A stretch of DNA of 64,000 nt. Origin: Oreohelix idahoensis (taxonomy: Eukaryota > Mollusca > Gastropoda > Stylommatophora > Oreohelicidae). This document shows positions 33,782 to 43,760 of this stretch, piece by piece; the stretch's first letter is position 1, and the number at the start of each line of letters is the position of its first letter. A program made the translations under genes and the position numbers. Under the pieces are notes generated by a model. That model ran no database searches. It saw only the letters and a program-made list of their open reading frames with translations, and was not told where the DNA came from. The stretch is from contig JAMPIV010017787.1 of the NCBI GenBank assembly GCA_024509875.1, forward strand, positions 144,955 to 208,954, written 5' to 3'.

Positions 33782-35393
33782 CTACCTCTGGCGCTTCAGT
33801 CGAAATCTCTCGGATCGTTGGTGATGCGCCTGATTATTTCTCAGCGTCGATGTTTTGGGCTTAGATTCTGTATCCGGTACAACCCGGCTGGAGACACTCT
33901 TGGTCGTCATGTCTCCAGTTGTACGTTGCCGGGCTGTCAGCCGCTGTGGTCTTGAAGACTCGCTCACCGGTGCCGCGTCGCTGTCTGCCCGTGACATCTG
34001 CCTGTCAGTGCTTGTAGCTGTCGAATCTGTAGGGGGATTGCTTCTGACGTGCTTGACACTCGTTTTGCGTGGACGGTGGCCAACATTCCCCACAGTCTGC
34101 TTTTGATGAGTCTCCTCATCTGGACACCGATCTGCACTCCCTCCTATCTGCTTAGGACGGGTTTCCTCCCCTAGACAACGGCCAATTCTCTCGGCGCCCT
34201 TAGTGTGACAGTTGTCTTGGCCATCTCTTGGCTTGCGCCCTAAAGGCAACCTGGTTGTGACAGTCCGTCTAGGGAAAGAACTCTTTGAGGGACAGGCGGC
34301 TATCAAATGTTCTGGGGATTTGCATCCAAAACATCTCTTCGGAAGCGGGCCTTGAGGGCACTTGGCTGCCATGTGGTCTGACAGGTCTCCACAATTGTAG
34401 CATCTTATCTTTCTGGGCTTCCTCTGTGCCATGGGTCGCTTCCTGCTTCCTTTGCATTCTTGACCGCCAATGCCGCACACATAGATTGCTTCCATGCCCT
34501 GGACAGATGGTTTGCTGTCAAATTCCACTCTCTCATTTCTCGCCAGACTCCGGAATCCCTTTCTGAAGATCTTGGTCTGATGTACAAATACATCAATACC
34601 ACCATCATCTGGCGTGATGAATCCCCATCCCCTGTGGACACTATACCACTTGCACATCCCTTTTCGCCTTGCCGGTGCAACTGCGTTTGTTGGTGCTGTC
34701 AGCTCACAGCTTTCCTCGACCACAGCCTGACTCTCACACGCAAGAAGGTCTAGTTGAGGTTCCTGCGGACACACCTCCTCGTCTTGCGTTGGCTGTTCCC
34801 GCGGACACACCCCCTCGTCTTGCGTTGGCTGTTCCCGCGGCTGGCATGGTGCTCTCTTTCTCTGCACCTCCTCTTGTGCTATCGAACTGGCCTCTGACAT
34901 CTGTGCTATCTGGGACTTTAGGAAGGATAATTCTGCTCTGAATGCCTCCTTCTCCTTCTGAACTTCTGCACTTGCTATCTGGATCAGTGTCTCAGGCTTT
35001 TTACTTTCACCATAAACAGCATATTCCCAAGGGAAACTCCTGGTCATCTCATTGACTGGTGGTTGCTTGCAGTAGGCTTTTTTGACAATTTCCAGTAACT
35101 TCTCAGGGCTGGCCTTGGCTCCACCATGTATCCGTAATTCTCTAGATACCCATGGTATGACGTTGTTCCATATCATGTCTAACTTGTCTTCTGCACAAAA
35201 AAGGCGCCACCTTCCACGCGGCTTCCACATCTTCCACAAACTCTTGCCAAGTGGGACCCTCCTCTCCACTAAACAAGCTTATCTCTGGCTCCTTCACGTA
35301 CAATATCTTCACAGGCACATTAGTCATCTTGCTGCAGGAATGCACTGCTGGGTGTTTACAATATTTGTTCGTTTGCTGTTTGCTCGGTGTCAC
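33782..35393 (-). pseudogene. element D Gag: capsid-like region + LIN28-type cold-shock domain + two CCHC knuckles
   Basis: The gene starts near 35393 or at a nearby Met. EISLFSGEEGPTWQEFVEDV in the first frame is the start of a Ty3/PNMA-type capsid. A T6 run (A6 on plus, 35197-35202) shifts the frame by one. The rest is a 495-codon frame (35269-33782). There, residues 30-75 continue the capsid (DMIWNNVIPW ... PEKLLEIV), and 145-170 is a short tandem repeat (PREQPTQDE). Residues 203-266 are a cold-shock domain with RNP1-like GWGFIT and RNP2 VFVHQ followed by GFRSL. Zinc knuckles use C290/C293/H299/C304 and C313/C316/H321/C326. The tail is Arg/Thr-rich. Order, the GFRSL signature and the CSD-to-knuckle linker match LIN28, not Y-box or bacterial Csp proteins. 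The RNA target is unknown. The frameshift may be a homopolymer error. Confidence 0.85.
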
Positions 35394-35403
35394 TGTCTGC
35401 CTT

Positions 35404-35421
35404 ATCCTGTCGACGACGCCA
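35404..35421 (-). promoter_or_regulatory. primer-binding site of element D
   Basis: The plus strand reads ATCCTGTCGACGACGCCA, ending in CCA like a tRNA 3' end, two bases from the 5' LTR. It resembles serine tRNA acceptor/T-arm sequence from memory. The right-arm copy has the site at 62676 with extra bases. Confidence 0.6.
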
Positions 35422-37000
35422 ATTGTGATAAAGTGGGCGAGATGATGATGATGATTATATTGTGATGTGTGATCACTCTCATGTCACACTCGCACCGACC
35501 CGAACAACAATAAAACTCTTGATTCTAGAGGCAGGAGCTATATTTATTTTTACAACCCATTCAGTGACACAGCAAACATTAAACAAATAAACTAGCGAAC
35601 ATAACAAAACAAAACTAAACAAAACAAAACACCCAACAGTACCCGATGCTAATCTGAAGAAGCAAACAAAGCACAGAATAGTTAATAGTATGGTGTTGTG
35701 CATGAGGCTGGCAACCTCACCATGTAACACAGATTGCTACCGAAGCCACTACTGCCCGAGCATCTGAATGCTTAATATGAAGGCAAACCACACTGTTGGC
35801 CCCATGCTCCTTCAGGAGCGGAGAAGAGAAATATATACCTTGAAGTGAGCCCTCGTGCTCTCACAACCATTCCTCACATAACCATAATTAAATAATCATA
35901 AAATGGACATAAAATAATATTCTTCAACTACATGTACAACAAATACTCTCAGTAATGAGAATAAGCTACTACCTCGTAACCGATCCACATCAGTATTCGT
36001 TACTGCATTCTGAAGCATGTCGTATGTGACGACTGGTGCGCCTGGCAACAAGCGTGTCGTATATGACCACTGGTGCGACTGGGAATCTCATCACATGAAA
36101 CACATCGTTACCGAAACAACCACTGCAATAGCATAAAAATGCTTCTTGTCGGCTTGTGATAGACACCAGCCACATGGTGTCGCCCTGCTCCGCAAGGAGC
36201 AAACAGCAACATTTATGTCTCAAATGCGCTTTATGCACAAGGAGTGGCCTCGCGCTCTCCAGAAATCTAAATGACTATTCTCACCTCACAGTAACTCATT
36301 AAATATAAACAGTAGAATTATGATAAGTAGGCTATCGTGAAATACACTCAATTACTTTTACATAAAAGAAATAAAATAATTACTCTTGACTTTAACAAAA
36401 CTGGCATTAACACGAAAACTATCTCTTTCCTTTACTGGGGAAAATTATCTTAATCTGCTTCCCACCCACGTGTCAATTCAAACAATATAAAACTGGCGTC
36501 TTTTTTATACAATTACACATGGTGACGCGCCGCCTTTCATGACCACGTGGTTGCCATCCTGATAACAGTCAATATCATCTAAATTAAAGTAAAAAATCGC
36601 TTCTCTGTCCAGTTTCATGTATGAAATAGCTCCCTACTAAATTTGCCTTTCTTGCCCGGTCTGATGACTGACATAATTGCTCTTAAACTCTCACATCTGT
36701 GATTTGGGCTTTGCGTGCCTAATAAAACCTATCAAACATTATTTTCACTCATCTATCATTTCAAGACTAAATTATAATGTCCTAAAAAGACATTTCCTTT
36801 GGAAACACATCCATCTATATCACTCAACATTAAAATAGCCACATCGATATTATTTCCGAATTATATAAAACTAATTCTAATTTAAATTAACTCACGTGTC
36901 ATGTCTTTGTGTTCTTCTGTGTGGGTACACAGCGCGCCTCGTTTCGTTCCCTCTTGTCTGGACTGATACTTAAAAAAGGGCCGCTGGTAGTTCGCTATCT

Positions 37001-37009
37001 CTTTTTATA
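37001..37009 (-). promoter_or_regulatory. TATA box in the D 5' LTR
   Basis: TATAAAAAG on the minus strand. The MITE at 37069-37748 sits about 60 bp upstream of it, where it could affect transcription of the element. Confidence 0.55.
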
Positions 37010-37064
37010 GGCACTAGGCTAATCACTCACTTTACTGCGCGCTAGGCGTATTAATCTTGGCTAC

Positions 37065-37752
37065 TTAACACATTAACTACCGCAAGCCCCTGTCAGCGGA
37101 TTACAAAATAATCACATTTGGACCGCAAGCCGCTCAGAGCGCCAATCTAATTTTAGTAATAAAACGAATGAAAAATGTACTGAAACACTCTCTGATCTGG
37201 TTCGAGATTTTAAGTGGCCACCGGAAAACAAATTCCCAAAGCATGGTTGTTGTAGAACACTGGAAAATTGATATTATATTAATATTTTTCAGCGTTTTGG
37301 GTTAGTTACCAAATCGTGTAACACTGTTTACCGTGGCAACTAGTGATAGGATTACAAAAATGCGTGTACATCTCGTCTAACGGCTGAATAGGATAGAAAC
37401 GTGTTTCAACAATTGACTGATAGATCTAGCGACGAGGACAAGAGTGAAAACGGTGTGCACATTGATTAAAATTGTGATTTTGAAAGAGATGGAGCGCAAG
37501 CAGTTATAAATGTGAAAATATTGCAAGTCCTCGGCCATCGGAGGGCCATTAAATAGCAACAACCTCTATTAGAGTTACAATTTTATTGTAATAGCACATT
37601 CATTTATCTTTAAAATGACGTGTAATTCATAAAAATCTGTAAACAATTACGAAAACTACAGCTTACTTTGTGCAAACACCTACAGGATGAAAATGGAAAA
37701 AAAATTTAATTCGGCCACAGTGTGTGTTTCAAATCGGTAGTTAATGTGTTAA
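37065..37752 (+). mobile_element. piggyBac-like MITE, copy 2, inside D 5' LTR
   Basis: A 680-bp element (37069-37748) with ends CACATTAACTACCG and CGGTAGTTAATGTG sits between two TTAA copies (37065-37068, 37749-37752). The sister LTR at 33490-33493 shows the unoccupied single TTAA with identical flanks, which proves a clean TTAA insertion. The interior encodes an acidic segment (SSDEDKSENGVHID) after stop-interrupted sequence, resembling the N-terminus of a piggyBac transposase. No catalytic domain is present. Confidence 0.88.
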
Positions 37753-37993
37753 ATATCACACGCGATTATCGCTTTAGGAATAGCGAAAACACAAATAAAA
37801 CCTACAGCTATTTGATATAACACATGAATATCAAATATGACTCACAACTATACACCACAATTAATTTCTCAGGCTTTATTGTGGCCTCATTACATATCTT
37901 CTACTTCAGACTTTTCACAACCCAGAATGCTTCGCGCACATCGAAAATAATCTGCCTAGAAACAGGTAGGGGGCGGGCGTCTCCTTTTCGGCC

Positions 37994-38094
<101 letters not shown>

Positions 38095-38661
38095 CAACAG
38101 GTTTTCCAATTATAGGAACAAAAATTATATCAGCTGTGCTGTTACTCAATTATAGTAAATGTATCAGCTGTTCTGTTAATTAAATATATAAAATTTATCA
38201 GCTATGCTGTTTGTCTCTTACTATGCTAATTCACGTTTTCTTCATTGACTTAAATGCTCACAATTGCCGACGGAAATGGTACTAATGTGTACTCATCTCT
38301 CAAACGTTCTGTCCTTAATTTCTTGCACACAACACCCGCTGATGATCGTTTCGTTAGCCCACCAAAGACTGAGGGAAACTAAAGATGTAGCTCCTGTGCA
38401 ATCACTGTGCTCCTGCAAAGTTCCAGGCAGCTGAATTGACTGGACATACGACCTCAGGTTGGATGACACGAATAAAACCTGTAACAAGTAAAAATAGGGG
38501 CTAATTTCTGTCATCAAGCCCACCTATTTCTAGTGTGTATGAGATGAGCGTGTCTCAGGTGTCTGCATGTAGGATGAATGACAACATGGCTCAGTATGAG
38601 TTAGCAATAGCGAGACAAGACAGGTGTCTACTGGCAAAACATTCTTTCTGATAAATTAATA

Positions 38662-38774
38662 CATGGATACATCCAATAATATAAATTCAATTCATGAATA
38701 CATCCAATAATATAAATTCAATACATGAATACATCCAATAATATAAATTCAATACATGAATAAATCCAATAATC
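38662..38774. repeat. 31-bp minisatellite, about 3.6 copies
   Basis: Units start at 38662, 38693, 38724 and 38755, each reading CATGAATACATCCAATAATA plus 11 bases with single-base changes. Repeated in reverse orientation at about 59120-59222. Confidence 0.9.
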
Positions 38775-38929
38775 TGTACACCTAGGTGTGATACAACCAT
38801 TTCCTTCCCCCTATAATATACCAGGCCCTCTCTGACAAGTGCTATACTGGCTGGTAACATATATCCTAACAATATTGTTGTGTTCTGATGATAGGAGTTA
38901 TATGAGACGAGGACTGTTTGGTTATATTC

Positions 38930-39080
38930 CAGGTTGGAGTTATAGGAGACAATAGATTGGAGTTATACGAGACAATAGATTGAAGTTATATGAGTCCTAA
39001 GAAGGACTGTTTTTGTTATATTTCAGGTTGGAGTTATCTGAGACAATAGATTGAAGTTATGTGAGAATTAAGATTGGAGT
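38930..39080. repeat. imperfect minisatellite around AGACAATAGATTGRAGTTAT
   Basis: Several units of about 25 bp built on GAGACAATAGATTGAAGTTA are interspersed with a longer TATTYCAGGTTGGAGTTA unit. The mirror copy is at about 58800-58950. Confidence 0.7.
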
Positions 39081-39769
39081 ATGAGTCCTATTGGTTTTCG
39101 TCTTCATCAATCATATCAGGAAATACAATCATTATAACTAATTCCCCAAGATACAATCAGTAACCTGATATATTCATAGTGAAACAATATATATTAAATA
39201 TGGTTACAGGTGGCAATGATTGGTAGTTCCGTAAATGGCTGCTGTACGAGTCCCAGACAAACATTATGCCTAATTTTAGTCACACGTCACAATCATGATT
39301 TAGAAATGGTTGTATTTTAAAAATACGTAATGCATCGCTGTTTGGCACTGTACATCGTTTCGCTGCGCATCATCCCAATCTCTTAAAACTTTGGTATTCC
39401 AAAGCACGAAATAACGCAGCATATTCAACCGATCCTTTGGCTCTATGTGACACATGTCATCTCTGCTATTTATCGAAAAATTGCAGCTCGACATAATGCA
39501 ACGTCTTTCAGCGTTTCTATGGCTTAGCTGTAATTGACATCAGTCTTATTCAAGGAAGAAATACTAAGGATAATTAATGATCGCCTATTAGAGAATGACA
39601 CTGCAATCAATGACTCATTAAGGCAAAGACTGTTGGAGTTTGGCGTTGGACGTAATACTGGCAGGGATGAACGTATGAGAGAATCCATCTGGCGTATAAA
39701 CAACCAGAGCGAGACAGGAACAATTAACATTCTTACCCTTCGACGTGTGCTGAGTGTTGTAAACTGACA

Positions 39770-41786
39770 TGTTATAAATATTTATAGGGGACTTAGTGTA
39801 CTGACTGAGATCAGCTGTGAATGTATCTGTATCTAATAAGTGTGGTGTATGACAGATGACCTTACTTGCTACCACATTTATACCTCAGTCAGAATTATTC
39901 TGGAATATTGTGATGACTACGTTAAATGTCTAGGGTTATGAAAATGATGAAGTGTAAGTCACAACAACAACAGACAGATAAACAATTTAATGTATTCCAC
40001 AACACTTTACAACACTGTGACACTCACACACATATAACACTCTATAAGACTATCTTAAATGAGTCAAGTGTTTAAGTTTTTTAAAAATATATGTATTAAT
40101 TCTTTCAATAATGGGTATCCTGATTCAACTACACAGTGAACCAGGAATCACAATCAAATGTAATTACAAGTATTATGTACACAGTTTATATATATGAACT
40201 TTGTATTGACATAGTTTATTATTATTATTCTATGTGTGTAATTTGTGCAGTAGTAATATGAGGTAATACTGGTTTTGTTCAAGCTTGGTTGTTGTTTTTC
40301 ATCATGACTTCAAGTGTTTGATTATCGGGGAAATAGTATTTTGAAAAGTTCACAGTTCCTGTAATTTGAACCAATTAATTGTCCCTCTGTGTTTAACAAA
40401 ATGTTAATTTTTGAGGGGGCACATAATGTTGAGCTACTCTGGCCACAGAAGCTTATCTTTCGTGATGGCGACAGGAAAAGACTCCTCTGCTCGATTGCTT
40501 CCTGTGTTCTGGAGACACCTCACTGGTCGCTATCTGGACCAAGGAGTATGCTGTCAGCCTCTGGATTCAGCAAAACTCAGACCAGGTGCTGCTTCAATAA
40601 CTAGGACCACAGTCCCACAATTCATGGAAATAATACACAGATACGTTGACTGGCGATGAATAATGGCACAAATTCCGATCTGCCTCTGTCCCAGACTTTT
40701 ATTTAGCAAAATATGATCTGGCTCTCAACGCACTGTTTCTTAGTAAGTTTATTTTAAAATGTGGCACTGACCTGACGCTCCTAATTGACTATATTGGCGG
40801 GTCTAACCAATCGGGCCATGTTTACACAGCTTTTCAAAAAAAGTACCCTTAATACCGTTTCCCCTAACAACAAAGAATTAGTATTCATAGTCCGACTAAT
40901 CGTGTTTAGCCTTACATTTATTTCTATCCAATCAAATAGGGTTTTACATGGTGGCCCATTTCCCGTAAAATAGTGGTTTCAAAACATGCCACTGTGCGAT
41001 TATTTTTTTGGTGTTGTCTGACACCCTCACTATTTTCTTTTGGCTATAATTTGTTAATTCCTGGACTATTTGCGTAACACTTAACATATTCTTTGTCAGC
41101 AAGTCCTAAGGAATCCAAATATATAAGTTTTAATGGAGCTAAGTGGCTGCGTTCAAAATATGTATTTTCTTCTAGGATAGTCGTGCTGTTACCACCTCCT
41201 CACTTCCAAACTTTTAGGGTGTCTGCTGTACTGTCAGGCTTTCAAACGTAAACCAGTATAATGTCATGTTTCCTAATAAGCGTTTTTCAGGTTTTTAAAC
41301 CTAACTCTCGTAGTTGTAGTGTTTGTTATGACGGTCTGTTTGAAAAAAAGTTAGTGACTCTGGCCTTTCGCGCGGGGAGGGTATTAATTTTGTATCGCGA
41401 GACGCGTGTTAGGGTTGCATGCGTTCCTGCTTTCAGCCCTCGATCTCTTTCTATCCTAAGTCCATCTGTCCTTTCGTTTATGTTAACGTAGTGTAATTAA
41501 TGTTAATATTAATTTAGGTCATTAATCAGCTTGCGTATCTCAAGGTTTTCTTAGAAATGCAGTACACGTTTTATTGTGTTGTGGAAACGCGTGTATGCTG
41601 CTTAGGCTTTACTATCAACGTGGAAACGTTACAATTTGCAGACGAAGTAGAAAAAGAGGGGTCTCGAGTACAGTCATTGTGACAGCACTGTTCTTTACCA
41701 TTCTTCTTTCTTTTTATTGAATTTATTTGTTAGGCTTTACATTTACCTTTTAATTTATATATGTGGATTTAGAATGTTTCACGACA
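39770..41786 (-). repeat. 3' LTR of element B, left arm
   Basis: 2017 bp. On the minus strand it starts TGTCGTGAAACATTC and ends TTTATAACA. It lacks the terminal 15 bases (TCCCACTTTACCACA) present at the end of the 5' LTR. Short plus-strand frames within it are shared by all four LTR copies and are not judged genes. Confidence 0.88.
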
Positions 41787-41800
41787 AATTCTCCCCTCTT
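41787..41800 (-). other. polypurine tract of element B, left arm
   Basis: AAGAGGGGAGAATT on the minus strand directly upstream of the 3' LTR. Confidence 0.75.
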
Positions 41801-41879
41801 AAAACAGACGTTATATGTCAGTCTATAATTCTATATACACATAGAGAAATATATTATTATTTTTGGGGCTTACGGTGAT

Positions 41880-43760
41880 TCTCATCACACGGATGGCGGC
41901 TTAAAAAATCCGCTCACAGATTTGTCTTTCCAGATATATACTCTATGCTAAACTCAAATGGCTGCATCAGTAATGACCAACGGAGTAATCTAGAATTTTC
42001 ATGTCTAGCCTGCGCTAGAAACGACACGGGTTTGTGATCCGTTTGCAACTTAAATGCCTTCCCATACAGATAAATATTGAATTTCTTTATCGCCCATATT
42101 ACTGCAAGACATTATTTTTCGCTAGTTGAGTAGTTGGTTTCAGCTTTATTCAACTTTCTGCTAGCATATGCCACTGGGCATAATTCCCCATCCAATGCAT
42201 CTGACTTCTGTAGCAGTGTTGCACCTAGCCCGATATTACTGGCATCCGTTCTTACAATGAATTCTTGACTTATGTCAGGTAATTTCAAAATAGGTTTGCT
42301 TGTGAGCTTTTCCTTCAATTCCTGGTAAGCCAATTCACATTGTGGTGTCCATGTAATTCGATCTGGATTTCCTTTACGTGTCAAATCAGTTAACGGTGCA
42401 CATATGGAATTAAAGTTTTTGATATACTTTTGGTAGAAACCACATAATGAGACAAAGGATCTCACGTCTTTCTTGGTTTGTGGTCTCGGGGCTTTCTTTA
42501 GTTTCTCTAAATTCTTGGGGTCAGGGGTCATGTTTCCCTGATGAATTGTGTGTCCCAAAAATTCTAATTCTTTACATCCAACGCAACATTTGGTTGGTCG
42601 GGCTGTTAAATTCGCTTCTCTAAGTCGATTAAACAGCATATTCAGAGAGTCAATGTGTTCCTCAAATGTTTCTGTTGCTATAAGGATATCATCCATGAAA
42701 TTTGTAATGCATGGATTATTCAGAGGGTCCAATAATTTTCTCCTCATTCTAGAGAAGACACTAGGCGCATTCTTCAATCCAAATGGCAATCTGTTAAACT
42801 CATAGTGTCCCTCTGAGGTACTAAACGCTAGGTATGGTCTAACCTCAGGCTTTACTGGAATCTGATAGTATCCTTTACTCAGATCCACTTTTGAGAAATA
42901 TTTAGCTTTATTTAGCCTGACAAACAACTGATTTGTATCCGGCAATGGATCCACCTGTCCTTCTGTAATAGCATTCAGTCTCCTGTAATCTATACAGAGT
43001 CTATGTTCTCCAGAGGGTTTCCTTAAGAGTACAACACTGGAACTATACGAAGATTCACTGTGTGAAATAATTCCTTCCTTCAACAAATAGTCTATCTCTT
43101 CCTTCAAAGCTTTCTCCTTAGCAAAAGGAATCGAATAGGGTTTCATACAGACAGGTGTGGGGTCTATCAGTTTCATATCATATTCCAATAAGTTTGTATG
43201 CCCCAGTCGGTCTGTTAACACCTCTGTATGATTATTTAGAACCTGTTGCACTCTCCCTTTCTGATTTTTCGTTAAATGTGTACTGATTTTCACCTGTGCC
43301 GCTGTCTCACAGGGATGTAATGGATATTCAAATGATGAAAGTGGTTCCTTTTTCATCTCCATTGCAATGGACAAGGTCAACAAGTGTGTCTCTTCCTGAT
43401 GTTCTCTTTCCATATATTTCTTCAGGAGATTCACATGATAGATTTTTTCTTTCCCCTTCTTGACGATCTTATAATTGGTTCTAGACACCTTCTCTAGAAC
43501 TGTATATGGACCTTGCCATCCAATTTGTAACTTATTCTGACTACCGGGTAGAAGAAGCAGTACCTTCTTTCCCACAGCCAAATCTCTGTCTTTAGCCTTC
43601 CTGTTGAAATAGGCAGCATGTTTCTTCCTGGCTTGTCTCAAATTTTCATTGGCAAGTTTCCAGCCAGTTTTTAAACGAGTGGTCAGCTCATTCACATATT
43701 GGTATGAGGATGTAATATTTTCCTCTGCCTTTTCATCAGTCCACGTTCTTAACAGCGTTA
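41880..43760 (-). pseudogene. element B integrase tail, reverse transcriptase and RNase H (left arm)
   Basis: From about 43760 the integrase end reads GPYVTLLRTWTDENAEENI and continues into the 527-codon frame starting at 43695. WQGPYTVLEKV (GPY at 62-64) is followed by RT: LCIDYRRLNAI, KVDLSKGYYQIP (Asp271), LPFGLKNAPSVF, NFMDDILIA (F333-M-D-D336) and FLGHTIHQG. RNase H starts RTDASNIGLGATLL. A TAA at 42112-42114 ends the frame in ...NYSTSEK; the right arm has a glutamate codon there. Sequence after the stop still encodes TDHKPVSFL. A TGA at 41914-41916, shared by both arms, precedes ADFLSRHP. RT catalytic residues are intact. Confidence 0.88.

Noticed and set aside
33782..35393. Host lin-28 gene
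   Set aside because: The domain layout fits LIN28, but the gene is intronless as read, has a Gag-like N-terminus and sits exactly between LTR, primer-binding site and polypurine tract.
38662..38774. CRISPR-like array
   Set aside because: The 31-bp units are directly adjacent with no unique spacers; this is a minisatellite in a eukaryotic genome.
40389..40659. Conserved short frames in B LTRs (MFNKMLIFEGAHN and overlapping frame)
   Set aside because: Present in all four LTR copies because of shared descent; overlapping frames are equally conserved and no domain is recognised.
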